NCBI GenBank assembly: GCA_037134755.1
Contig: JBAXLO010000126.1
Location: forward strand, 1 to 13,244
Direction: 5' to 3'
From: JBAXLO01 sp037134755
GTDB taxonomy: Bacteria; Bacteroidota; Bacteroidia; Bacteroidales; JACABE01
Length of the DNA: 13,244 nucleotides
The notes beneath the pieces were generated by a model that was not told where the DNA came from, did no database searches, and saw only the letters and a list, made by a program, of their open reading frames with translations. Shown piece by piece: positions 1 to 7,979 of this stretch. Both the position numbers and the translations under genes were made by a program. Every line of letters starts with the position of its first letter. Positions within the stretch are counted from its first letter, which is position 1.

Positions 1-1335
1 ATCAGCCATTGCAGTCATTTCTTCGCCTGATTGCATGTTTTTCAGCTTTAGTTTTGTTGTGTTCATTTCGTCGGTACCTGCTATTACAACATAAGGAATT
101 CCCTTAGCATCAGCATAGGAGAACTGTTTTTTCAACTTGGCTGCTTCAGGATAGATTTCAGTTGCTACATCTGCTTTTCGCAATTGGTTGACAAAAGGCA
201 GGCAATACTTTTCTTCTTCTTCACCAAAATTAATAAATAACACTTTCGTGGAAGTCTTTACATTTATTGGGAAAGCATTCAACTCCGACATCACATCGTA
301 AATTCTATCAGCACCAAAAGAGATACCAACTCCTGATAAACCGGGCATTCCAAAGATACCGGTAAGGTCGTCATACCTGCCACCACCGCAAATACTACCA
401 ATCTGAATATCGTTAGATTTTACTTCGATAATTGCACCGGTGTAATAATTGAGTCCTCGGGCAAGGGTAAGATCAAGCTCACAAACTGAACTAATATTAA
501 GATTCTTGATGTATTTAAACAAGGTCACAATTTCTTGGATGCCTTTTAAACCAATTTCCGATTCAGCTAAAGTTTGTTTAATGACTTCAAATTTTTCTTC
601 ATTACTACCTTTTAATAACAAAATAGGTTGCAACTTTTTGATAGCATTCTCAGAAATTCCTTTCTCTAAAAGCTCAGCATTTACTTTATCTAGCCCAATC
701 TTGTCGAGCTTATCAATAGCCACCGTTATATCTGTAATCTTTTCGGGATAACCGATAATTTCGGCAATACCGGCAAGTATCTTACGGTTATTTATTTTGA
801 TAGTGACATTGACACCCAGCTTGCAAAACACATGATCGGTTATCTGCAAAAGTTCAGCTTCATTTAAAATAGAATCGCTCCCAATAACATCAACATCACA
901 TTGATAGAACTCACGATAACGTCCTTTCTGAGGTTTATCGGCTCTCCACACTGGTTGTATTTGATATCTTTTGAATGGGAAACTAAGTTCGTTTCTATTC
1001 ATCACCACAAAACGGGCAAAAGGAACTGTAAGGTCGTAACGAAGGCCCTTTTCAGATATCATTGTAGTTAATTTTTTAGCATCTGCGAAAGCATTAGCAT
1101 CCACTTTTTCAACAAAATTACCTGAATTAAGTACTTTAAAAAGAAGTTTATCGCCTTCTTCACCATACTTCCCCATCAAAGTGGAAAGGTTCTCCATTGC
1201 AGGAGTTTCAATAGGCAAATAACCATAAAGATTAAAGACATTTCGGATAGTATCGAAGATATAATTGCGCTTAATCATCTCATTAGGTGAAAAATCACGC
1301 ATTCCTCTGGGAAGTGTAGGTTTTTGTACAGCCAT
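1..1335 (-). CDS. hisS: Histidyl-tRNA synthetase, C-terminal end cut off by the window
   Basis: Class II aminoacyl-tRNA synthetase that charges tRNA-His with histidine in the cytoplasm. I translated the minus strand by hand from the ATG at 1335-1333. The frame stays open for 445 codons to the window edge, so only the last few residues (about 10, from the usual length of about 455) should be missing. Visible signatures are the N-terminal LPRGMRDF (residues 8-15), class II motif 2 with its invariant Arg in WRADKPQKGRYREFYQ (about 130-145), the histidine-specific LARGLNYYTG loop (about 290-299), GGGRYDDL (about 317-324), and motif 3 GVGISFGADRI (335-345). From about residue 360 a beta/alpha anticodon-binding domain begins. 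It is co-directional with wbuC, but a 157-bp gap and its own candidate promoter suggest independent transcription. The gene identity is secure; only the 3' end is unknown. Confidence 0.97.
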   Translation of the reverse strand, partial: MAVQKPTLPRGMRDFSPNEMIKRNYIFDTIRNVFNLYGYLPIETPAMENLSTLMGKYGEEGDKLLFKVLNSGNFVEKVDANAFADAKKLTTMISEKGLRYDLTVPFARFVVMNRNELSFPFKRYQIQPVWRADKPQKGRYREFYQCDVDVIGSDSILNEAELLQITDHVFCKLGVNVTIKINNRKILAGIAEIIGYPEKITDITVAIDKLDKIGLDKVNAELLEKGISENAIKKLQPILLLKGSNEEKFEVIKQTLAESEIGLKGIQEIVTLFKYIKNLNISSVCELDLTLARGLNYYTGAIIEVKSNDIQIGSICGGGRYDDLTGIFGMPGLSGVGISFGADRIYDVMSELNAFPINVKTSTKVLFINFGEEEEKYCLPFVNQLRKADVATEIYPEAAKLKKQFSYADAKGIPYVVIAGTDEMNTTKLKLKNMQSGEEMTAMAD

Positions 1336-1362
1336 TTTGTTTTAATGAATTATAATGAACTG

Positions 1363-1370
1363 CAAAATTA
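1363..1370 (-). promoter_or_regulatory. Candidate hisS promoter -7 element (TAnnTTTG)
   Basis: The minus strand reads TAATTTTG, an exact match to the Bacteroidota sigma-ABfr -7 consensus TAnnTTTG, followed by CA as is common in this phylum. It lies 27 nt before the hisS ATG, which would give a leader of about 20 nt. I see no TTG at the expected -33 position; that place is taken by the 14-bp tandem repeat. The assignment rests on consensus match and position only. Confidence 0.5.
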
Positions 1371-1407
1371 AGAATTAATAATTAAGAATTAATAATTAAG
1401 AATTAAT
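1366..1407. repeat. Three perfect 14-bp tandem repeats upstream of hisS
   Basis: The unit AATTAAGAATTAAT occurs three times with no mismatch at 1366-1379, 1380-1393 and 1394-1407. The first copy overlaps the upstream half of the putative hisS -7 element, so the array occupies the -10 to -45 zone of that promoter. Each unit contains two copies of the word AATTAA(T/G), and the whole array is pure A+T apart from one G per unit. Similar AT-rich intergenic arrays are common in Bacteroidota; no coding potential is seen. Confidence 0.9.
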
Positions 1408-1462
1408 AAATAGAAATTAAGCAGAAATAGAGCAATTTATATACTGATTATTATTTTCAAAT

Positions 1463-1501
1463 ACTTAAAGTACTTCAAATACTTCAAGTTCTTTAAGTAC
1501 T
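1463..1501. repeat. Degenerate 9-bp tandem repeat overlapping the 3' end of wbuC
   Basis: Four consecutive 9-mers, ACTTAAAGT, ACTTCAAAT, ACTTCAAGT and TCTTTAAGT, run from 1463 to 1498 and a partial ACT follows. The array is also self-complementary: ACTTAAAG (1463-1470) pairs with CTTTAAGT (1491-1498), and AGTACTT (1469-1475) pairs with AAGTACT (1495-1501), so several alternative stem-loops are possible. It spans the wbuC stop codon (1495-1493) and supplies the last two sense codons. No T-run follows on the minus strand, so it is not a canonical intrinsic terminator. Confidence 0.75.
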
Positions 1502-1978
1502 CTTTATGTGTAGATTTAACTTATTTAGGATGGTATCAATATATTCATTGCAATTGCTATCGCCTTCTTTAGGTGCCCATGTAGCAAAGTTTTTATCTGT
1601 TACCGGGACATAAGGACCATCTTTAAACTCATAGACTACTGAACTTGGTTCCAGAGCAAAAATGCAATGCCAGGTTCTTTCAGCAATTTCTGCAACAAGA
1701 TTTCCTGATTCACCACTTAAAACAACATGATCGGCAATATTTCCCTTATCATCAAACTCAACAACAAGAACAGAGCCTTTAAGCAAGAAAAATATCTCCC
1801 TCTTATCAGGATCTTCATGTTTGTGAGGCTGAATATAAGAATATGGTTCCACAGCATTTAACAATCTCTGCAAGGTATCATCATATTGTTTATGGTAATT
1901 ATAATTCATCCTTCTACGTGCGGAAGTTTTTGCTTTCGCAGAAATTTGGTCAACGAAATTGCTGTCAACTTTAATCAT
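1493..1978 (-). CDS. wbuC: WbuC-family cupin-fold metalloprotein
   Basis: Small (161 aa) soluble single-domain cupin of the WbuC family, named after a gene in E. coli O-antigen clusters. Its reaction is not established as far as I know. Family hallmarks seen are the basic start RRRMNYNYH (about 21-29), the metal-binding cupin motif PHKHEDPDKREIFF with likely ligands His52, His54 and Glu61 (51-64), LKGSVLVVEFDDKGN (66-80), the second-motif histidine in RTWHCIFAL (His104), and the terminal YEFKDGPYVPVTDKNFATWAPKEGD block (about 116-140). There is no signal peptide, so it should be cytoplasmic. It starts 24 nt after the ispF stop and is probably the last gene of the porV-ispF-wbuC run. A role in sugar or LPS metabolism is only inferred from the family name. 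Confidence 0.88.
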   Translation of the reverse strand: MIKVDSNFVDQISAKAKTSARRRMNYNYHKQYDDTLQRLLNAVEPYSYIQPHKHEDPDKREIFFLLKGSVLVVEFDDKGNIADHVVLSGESGNLVAEIAERTWHCIFALEPSSVVYEFKDGPYVPVTDKNFATWAPKEGDSNCNEYIDTILNKLNLHIKST

Positions 1979-2002
1979 GCTATTATATATATATTGTATG
2001 GA

Positions 2003-2482
2003 TTATTTTTTATAGATGAGCACAACAGCAAAGGCAGAAACGCCCTCTTCACGTCCCTCGAAACCTAATCTCTCAGTTGTTGTTGCTTTTATTGATATAT
2101 TATCAACTTCAGTACCAATAACTTTAGCTAGCGTTTCTCTCATATCGTTAATATAAGCAGCAATCTTAGGCTGTTGCAAACAGATAGTTGAATCAATGTT
2201 TCCAATGACATAACCTTTGGTAGCTATTAAATCAACTGTTCGTTTGAGCAAAATTTTGCTATCAATACCTTTAAATTCAGGAGAAGTGTCAGAAAAATGG
2301 AAGCCTATATCCCTCATATTAGCAGCACCCAAAAGAGCATCGCATATAGAATGAATAAGGACATCCGCATCCGAATGTCCTAAAGCTCCTTTATTGTGAG
2401 GAATTTTAATTCCTCCTAACCAAAAGTCTAGATTATTTTCCAGTCTGTGAACGTCGAAACCAAAGCCGGTGCGGGAGTTCAT
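2003..2482 (-). CDS. ispF: 2-C-methyl-D-erythritol 2,4-cyclodiphosphate synthase
   Basis: Fifth enzyme of the non-mevalonate (MEP) isoprenoid pathway: it cyclises CDP-methylerythritol 2-phosphate to methylerythritol cyclodiphosphate with release of CMP, using a divalent metal, as a cytoplasmic trimer. At 159 aa it is the normal family length. The metal-binding DVH (Asp10, His12) and the third ligand His44 in GHSDADVLIHSICDALLG (35-52) are present, as are the DIGFHFSD loop (58-65) and the C-terminal signature KATTTERLGFEGREEG (132-147) that binds the cytidine diphosphate. The ATG at 2482 lies only 3 nt beyond the porV stop, so translational coupling to porV is likely. No other MEP pathway gene is in the window. 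Confidence 0.98.
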   Translation of the reverse strand: MNSRTGFGFDVHRLENNLDFWLGGIKIPHNKGALGHSDADVLIHSICDALLGAANMRDIGFHFSDTSPEFKGIDSKILLKRTVDLIATKGYVIGNIDSTICLQQPKIAAYINDMRETLAKVIGTEVDNISIKATTTERLGFEGREEGVSAFAVVLIYKK

Positions 2483-2485
2483 ATA

Positions 2486-3736
2486 CTATTTAGCTGGTGG
2501 TTTTTCATTTTGATTATTGAATGCATCAAAATCAAATGTTAATGTAAATCTTAATGTATTTTGTAAAGGATTCCTTTGTTCAGTAGGAATTAGATATGCA
2601 AAATCCAAACCAAAAACATTATATCTCAAACCGGCACCTAGTGTAAAATATTGTCTATTGCCTTTATAAATACTTTCGTGAAAGTAACCTGCACGAATAG
2701 CAAATTGATTGTCATACCAATATTCAGCACCAACAGAGTAGGTAATCTCACGAATCTCTTCTTTAAAACCCTGTGGAGCATCATAAAAAGACTGGAACAT
2801 TCCTGAAACTATACCTACATTAGGATCCATACCTGATAAAATCAGTTTGTTTCCATCATGACCTACACTATCTTGTATACCTGTTGAATTTGGCATATAA
2901 ATAGGTGGAGTTGGCACTAATAACTTATTAAGATCAACCATAACACTCAGCTTGTTGTACTCATCAAGAAACATAGTAAGATTAGATCCAATACGTAAGT
3001 TAGTTGGAATAAAATCTCTTTGAGTAGTTGATGTGTAAGATATCTTAGCACCGATATTAGAAATATCAACACCATAAGCAATAATAGCTTTAGTCTTGTC
3101 AAACTTAATATTTTTTTGATAATAAATAGCAACATCAGCAGCTACTGATTGTCCTGCATGAGTTTCCTGTCCACCACTATATTGACCTAAAGTTAAATTA
3201 GAGTTAATATATCTTGCAGCAACAGCACCTGAAAAACTCTTAGAGAACTTTCTTGAGTAGGTTAAATCAAAAGCAAACTCACTAGGTCTATAATTTCCTA
3301 AAGAATTACCAATATTATCTGTAAATGTAATATCTCCTAAAGAGAAATAAACCAGAGAAGCACCAATAGCACTCATTGGGCCTAATTTTTTATAAGCCGA
3401 AAGATTAGCTAAATTTATATCGCTAACTAGTTCTCTTAGCCAAGGAGTATATGATAATGATATCCCCATATCTTTTTCAGCAAACACATATTTTGCGGGA
3501 TTCCAATGCATGGAAGCAGCATCAGGAGTTGAGGCAACACCTGCATCACCCATAGCACCGGCACGGGCATCAGGAGATATCAACAAAAAAGGAACGGCAG
3601 TAGTAATTACCCTTCCATCATTCTGACCTAATAATTCATTTATCAATTTCTGATAAGTCTGTGAAAATAGATTATTAACTAATATTACATTGGTTAATAA
3701 TAGTATAAATGTTATTTTTCTTATTGTAAATTTCAT
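2486..3736 (-). CDS. porV: Type IX secretion outer-membrane protein PorV (LptO)
   Basis: FadL-like outer-membrane beta-barrel (416 aa) that binds T9SS cargo by its C-terminal domain, collects it from the SprA/Sov translocon and delivers it to the PorU sortase in the attachment complex. A signal peptide covers residues 1-25, with likely cleavage before Gln26. Mature-end family features include AVPFLLISPDARAGAMGDAG (47-66), the ASMHWNPAKYVF segment (74-85) and many alternating aromatic beta-strands. The protein ends in RFTLTFDFDAF before a short Asn/Glu/Lys tail, as expected for a barrel closing strand followed by an extension. It lies 58 nt downstream of porU, a pairing widely conserved in Bacteroidota, and 3 nt upstream of ispF. 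A candidate promoter of its own lies in the porU-porV gap. Confidence 0.95.
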   Translation of the reverse strand: MKFTIRKITFILLLTNVILVNNLFSQTYQKLINELLGQNDGRVITTAVPFLLISPDARAGAMGDAGVASTPDAASMHWNPAKYVFAEKDMGISLSYTPWLRELVSDINLANLSAYKKLGPMSAIGASLVYFSLGDITFTDNIGNSLGNYRPSEFAFDLTYSRKFSKSFSGAVAARYINSNLTLGQYSGGQETHAGQSVAADVAIYYQKNIKFDKTKAIIAYGVDISNIGAKISYTSTTQRDFIPTNLRIGSNLTMFLDEYNKLSVMVDLNKLLVPTPPIYMPNSTGIQDSVGHDGNKLILSGMDPNVGIVSGMFQSFYDAPQGFKEEIREITYSVGAEYWYDNQFAIRAGYFHESIYKGNRQYFTLGAGLRYNVFGLDFAYLIPTEQRNPLQNTLRFTLTFDFDAFNNQNEKPPAK

Positions 3737-3762
3737 AAAGTACTGTAATATATAATTGAGTG

Positions 3763-3770
3763 CAAATATA
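3763..3770 (-). promoter_or_regulatory. Candidate porV promoter -7 element (TAnnTTTG)
   Basis: The minus strand reads TATATTTG followed by CAC, an exact TAnnTTTG match with the typical downstream CA. It sits 26 nt before the porV ATG, in the 58-bp porU-porV gap. No clear TTG is found at -33. If active, it would let porV-ispF-wbuC be expressed at a higher level than the very long porU, which fits the need for many PorV molecules per secretion site. This is inference from the motif. Confidence 0.5.
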
Positions 3771-3794
3771 ACGAATAAATTAATATAATATTGC

Positions 3795-6700
3795 TTATCT
3801 TAAAAAAACTAATTTATTAGTCTTTTCAACTGTAGTTCCATCACCTTTCTTTAGTATAAGACGATAGATATAAAGACCTTTCCCAATCTTCTCACCTGAA
3901 TCCGTTGTTCCATTCCATTCTATAGGGTCTATTTTAAAACCCTGATTATTGATGTTTTTTTGAATTAATTTGACTAACTTCCCTTTTATATCAAAAATTT
4001 GAATCTGAATATTTAAATCTGTCTCAGGTTGATTATGTTCAAATACAAAATAAGTATTATCATAAAAAGGATTAGGATAATTTATTAGATTATTTAATAC
4101 TAATTGCGCAGATTGTGACACAATAAATTCAGTTGTAGCTTCCGCAGAATTGTTAAAAGTATCCCAAACTTTTAATTTCAATGTATGAACTCCGTTTGAA
4201 AGGTTAAAGAAAGGATAACTTATTGTTCCTTTCTTATAATTATCTAATTCAGAAGAATAATAATCATTTAGAATAATTGGGTTTTCATTATCATTATCAA
4301 GAACAGCAACTAAATTATGTCCTATCCCATTTCCTACAGTATTAATCCCATTTAAATCATTTAAAAAAGCAAGAAGTAATGGATTTTCATTAGTAGTGCC
4401 ACCATATATAAAATTAGTATCATTCATGAAGAGTCTAATCGTAGGTCCATTTTCATCAACAACAACACTTGTATCTGTCCCACCTATTACAATATTATTA
4501 TAGTAACCATTAGCATCAGTCACTCCATTCTGAGAATAATAACTTATCTTCCCAAAACCATATTGATAAGCAATATCTTTAGGGACTACAAAGCTAAATG
4601 TAAAATCTCCATTTACAACACTAGCTTTACCTTTATAAAGAATATTCTTTTGCAAAATAAAATTCTGAGCTGAACTTGCGGGATCATTTGCAAGAGTAGT
4701 AACTGTCATTGGCTTATCATAAACTACTGGATAAATAATTCCATTATATGAAGAAATTTTATTTAAATTATCATCTGTAATAATGCCTTTAATAGTAATA
4801 TTTGATAAAGAACTAATAGTATCAGATGAACTGTCAACTAATTTACTATTTATTTGTGTTGTACTTACATTATATTCGGGATAAGCTAATTTCATTGCAG
4901 GATCACCTAATAATACAAAATTCTTTATCATTGTATTATTTCCATTATCATTTTTCGAAAGTCTTAGAATGTCACCTAAGCGAGGATATTTACCATTGGT
5001 TTTAAGTAATGCCCTGTTAAAAAAACTATCATTTAAACCTTGATTGGTGCTGGAGAAAGAAAGCCTTGAAGTTGTAAACAGAGCAGCTCCGCCACCATTG
5101 GCATTAAGGAGTACTAACTCTCCTGCTGCATTTCTTGATGGATCATCGAAACGGCTAAATTCGCAGGTAGCGGTAACAAATACAGGCATATTATAATAGT
5201 TTTTCCAGCCATCAATATCAGATATTTCTAACACTCTTTCATGAGCCCAACCTAATTCACCTCCATGTCCAATATAATTAATAATCAAAGCTCCTTTTTC
5301 AACTCTTTCGTCAATTGCAACATTAACATCAGGATATCTTTGACCACCTGGAGTAGAAAGTTGTGGATATGCATCCAAATATATCTTATCAACATTATAA
5401 ACCGGATCATTATTTTTTATTTTTAAAGCTAATGCTTCGGAGTTAGCCACAAAACTATTTCCTTCTTCATCATCCGCTACAAAACAAATAGTATTTCTCC
5501 AATCTGCAAGATTAGAAATAACATTTGCTGTATTTAAGGTGTTATCCAGCAACAGATCTCTCCTTTTAGTATATCTTTCAACCTTGTCAACCACAGCTTT
5601 TGCTTGATCCAATGTGCTAACAGGAAACCTTCCAATACCAATATCAAGATCATCTAAGTTAGAACTACCTGATTCATTATCTCCAAGAAACCCAAAGAAA
5701 TCATCAGTTACATAAGAAGTAGTTGGATTGTAAGAATCCGGAGATTCATAAGTTGTAACATAATTTGAATTATTAGGCAATCTATTTTTAAAGTCATAAG
5801 ATGCTCTTCCGAGAAGGAGTAAATATTTTGGGAAATCATTTTGAGTGGTCGCTCTATCATAAAACATCTTCATAAACATCCTAATAGCCACAGGATCCTG
5901 CGAACCTGAAGAAAACTCATTATAAATTTGACTTGGAGTAACGACAACAACTCTTAAACTATCATTATTTCTATGTAAATTTGCTAATCTGTTTGCTTCA
6001 CTTATAAAATCAGGATAAGTTAGAATTACCATATCTTGCTGAGCTAAATTATGCAAATCTTGATTAGTAACAGACCCAATAAGTATAGGTGAATAAAAAG
6101 CAGATCCATTAAAAGCAATAAATTCTTTTAAACTATCAGTTTTAAGAATAAAAGAAATATTGGAACCTACTAATGTATCTTTTACTAATTTGGAATTTAG
6201 AGGATCAGTAATATCCCAGATTTTTGTAGAAGTATTCGAATTAGAAATTACAAATTGACTTATTTTCCCAACACCAACACTTTCAACACTCCTAAATGGC
6301 ATTTGTGTCCCACTAAAACGAAGATTCCTTTTAGCATTTATCTCAATATAATCTAACCAACCAATTGAAGTACTTAAAGGTACGTTATAAGTAATATTTG
6401 TATTAATTATGGAACTTGAACTTAAAATTGAGACATTAGATAATACAGAATAAGCTTCTGTATCTTCAAATGACCCTGATATTGCTCCTAAAGAAACGTT
6501 ATCAACAGAATTTCCATTTATACTAATATTAAATTGACTTGGAGTAGTAGATGCTGCAACTAAGTTTGTATTAACATGTAAATTTGATGTTGGATCAATA
6601 TCGTTAAAATTAAAAGTAAAATTATAATTTGACAAAGTGTTATCAAACCTTTCACCAACCCATGTTTGTCCTGACTTAACAATATTGTATAAATCCATTT

Positions 6701-7667
6701 CATGCTCAGCATAATCATTAAATTTAGTGATAGTATTATCTGGTGTTACCGAAGTTAATGTATTTTCAATATCAATTCTCTTTTTTATACCAATTGTTGA
6801 ATCTACTACAATATAATAATAAGTGTAGTCACTATAAAGATTAAGTCTATGTTCAAATAATTGTGAAGCACTATTGTATTTCCAGCTTACTTGGGATTGA
6901 CCATAAAATAAAAAATAATCATTAGGATCGAAAGAATTATCATTCCCATCATGTATTTCAATAGCTATCTCTTGTAAATCATCAAACCTAAAATCTGAGT
7001 TTAATTCAGGTAACATACCAGACCCATTCCCATATAAAGATATATTATGAGATTTAATATTAGTTAGATTTATACCTAAAGTAATTAAATCATTATAAGA
7101 TATTTTTTGAATTCCAGTATTATTTACTGCTATTTTGCACCATTTTCCTGTTGATAATACTGAATGTTGCGTAAAGGATTTATTTTTTTTAGCTGGCGTT
7201 TCTAATTTTTCTCTTATAAACTTAACTTTAAATGAAATTAATTTCTCAATATTATTAGTAATAGGATTTTTACGAATTGGCAAAAAAGATATCGAAAATA
7301 TGTTTTTTAAATTATCATAAGACTGTGAAGAACTTATAGCTATTTTATCAGCTAATGTTGTTTTGATATTTTCCAGTAAACTATCTTCTTCAGCTGATAA
7401 ATTATTATAAATGCAATCCGTAAGTACAATATCTTTTAGTATTTCGCCTTTTTCTAAATTTATTTTGTGAATAAATATTGGCACTTTTTGATAAATATTA
7501 TTAATTATACAACCTTTAAAATTTAAGTATGATTGATATTGTGAATCATTTAATTTATTTTTTTTAATGCCTTTCCATTCTATCTTTATAAGGATAGTAT
7601 CATATTTCTGTGCAAATAAATTATTTGCTAAAAGTAACAAAACAAAACAAAACAGACAATTTCTCAT
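3795..7667 (-). CDS. porU: Type IX secretion system sortase PorU (gingipain-like C25 peptidase)
   Basis: Cell-surface cysteine protease/transpeptidase (1290 aa) that removes the C-terminal sorting domain from T9SS cargo and attaches the cargo to anionic LPS. A signal peptide occupies residues 1-19 (Leu-rich core, cleavage near FAQ). A long N-terminal beta-rich region follows, then a C25 gingipain domain at about 540-930. Its catalytic pair is visible: His801 in NYIGHGGELGW and Cys835 in TATCEFSRFDDPSR, spaced almost as in P. gingivalis PorU (His657/Cys690, from memory). The domain closes with LLGDPAMKLAYP (about 919-930). Ig-like segments follow, and a C-terminal domain of about 103 residues with YPNPF (1197-1201) and terminal KLVFLR resembles a type A T9SS sorting signal, as is known for PorU itself. 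It heads the minus-strand run and diverges from porP. High certainty. Confidence 0.96.
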   Translation of the reverse strand: MRNCLFCFVLLLLANNLFAQKYDTILIKIEWKGIKKNKLNDSQYQSYLNFKGCIINNIYQKVPIFIHKINLEKGEILKDIVLTDCIYNNLSAEEDSLLENIKTTLADKIAISSSQSYDNLKNIFSISFLPIRKNPITNNIEKLISFKVKFIREKLETPAKKNKSFTQHSVLSTGKWCKIAVNNTGIQKISYNDLITLGINLTNIKSHNISLYGNGSGMLPELNSDFRFDDLQEIAIEIHDGNDNSFDPNDYFLFYGQSQVSWKYNSASQLFEHRLNLYSDYTYYYIVVDSTIGIKKRIDIENTLTSVTPDNTITKFNDYAEHEMDLYNIVKSGQTWVGERFDNTLSNYNFTFNFNDIDPTSNLHVNTNLVAASTTPSQFNISINGNSVDNVSLGAISGSFEDTEAYSVLSNVSILSSSSIINTNITYNVPLSTSIGWLDYIEINAKRNLRFSGTQMPFRSVESVGVGKISQFVISNSNTSTKIWDITDPLNSKLVKDTLVGSNISFILKTDSLKEFIAFNGSAFYSPILIGSVTNQDLHNLAQQDMVILTYPDFISEANRLANLHRNNDSLRVVVVTPSQIYNEFSSGSQDPVAIRMFMKMFYDRATTQNDFPKYLLLLGRASYDFKNRLPNNSNYVTTYESPDSYNPTTSYVTDDFFGFLGDNESGSSNLDDLDIGIGRFPVSTLDQAKAVVDKVERYTKRRDLLLDNTLNTANVISNLADWRNTICFVADDEEGNSFVANSEALALKIKNNDPVYNVDKIYLDAYPQLSTPGGQRYPDVNVAIDERVEKGALIINYIGHGGELGWAHERVLEISDIDGWKNYYNMPVFVTATCEFSRFDDPSRNAAGELVLLNANGGGAALFTTSRLSFSSTNQGLNDSFFNRALLKTNGKYPRLGDILRLSKNDNGNNTMIKNFVLLGDPAMKLAYPEYNVSTTQINSKLVDSSSDTISSLSNITIKGIITDDNLNKISSYNGIIYPVVYDKPMTVTTLANDPASSAQNFILQKNILYKGKASVVNGDFTFSFVVPKDIAYQYGFGKISYYSQNGVTDANGYYNNIVIGGTDTSVVVDENGPTIRLFMNDTNFIYGGTTNENPLLLAFLNDLNGINTVGNGIGHNLVAVLDNDNENPIILNDYYSSELDNYKKGTISYPFFNLSNGVHTLKLKVWDTFNNSAEATTEFIVSQSAQLVLNNLINYPNPFYDNTYFVFEHNQPETDLNIQIQIFDIKGKLVKLIQKNINNQGFKIDPIEWNGTTDSGEKIGKGLYIYRLILKKGDGTTVEKTNKLVFLR

Positions 7668-7979
7668 TATAGTTTTTTTAAAGAAAAAATAATTTATGTA
7701 GTAATCAACAAAATAATTATAATATTTATAAAATCTAGATATATTTGAAACTTAAATTAAAAAATTAAGTATAAATAGATTTTAAACTTTAAATTATGGT
7801 TTAATTTTTTTATTTCTAACAATAAACTTTTTAAACTAAACGTTACTGAATAGAAAATAGTATAATAATGAGATATATTTATTCATTTTTCTTAATAAAC
7901 TATAAAAATTAATTTTTACGAAAAAAAATACGCTCAAATCAAATATTTTTTTGTAATATTGTATTCTAAATTATTTAAA
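7668..7979. other. AT-rich divergent intergenic region between porU and porP
   Basis: These 312 bp separate two outward-facing T9SS gene sets and hold no supportable gene. The region is extremely A+T rich with many T and A runs. Toward porP there is an exact -7 element at 7740-7747 and a near match TAATATTG at 7954-7961, which would leave a leader of only about 12 nt. Toward porU, the minus strand reads TTATTTTG at 7716-7709 (one mismatch to TAnnTTTG), about 40 nt before the porU ATG. No clear TTG -33 boxes and no strong hairpins were found. Both promoters are therefore provisional. Confidence 0.6.
7740..7747 (+). promoter_or_regulatory. Possible upstream promoter -7 element for porP
   Basis: TATATTTG is an exact TAnnTTTG match on the plus strand, but it lies 232 nt before the porP ATG and has no TTG at -33. 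In such AT-rich DNA a chance match is quite possible. If real, it would produce a leader of more than 200 nt or a small RNA. Confidence 0.25.

Noticed and set aside
449..751. Plus-strand open frame of 100 codons
   Set aside because: It lies entirely antisense to hisS, whose motifs are unmistakable, and its translation is Ser/Phe-rich without family resemblance.
1363..1501. Repeats in the wbuC-hisS gap considered as a CRISPR array or mobile element ends
   Set aside because: The units are 9 and 14 bp with no spacers, there are no cas genes or transposase, and no target-site duplications were seen.
1886..2068. Plus-strand 60-codon frame spanning the wbuC/ispF junction
   Set aside because: It overlaps two well-supported genes on the opposite strand and shows no recognisable features.
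2947..3135. Leu-rich 62-codon minus-strand frame resembling a membrane peptide
   Set aside because: It is an out-of-frame shadow inside porV; the hydrophobic look comes from T-rich codons.
7959..7979. TTG start that would extend the PorP/SprF protein by seven residues
   Set aside because: The ATG at 7980 gives a complete, typical signal peptide, and the TTG overlaps a possible promoter element.
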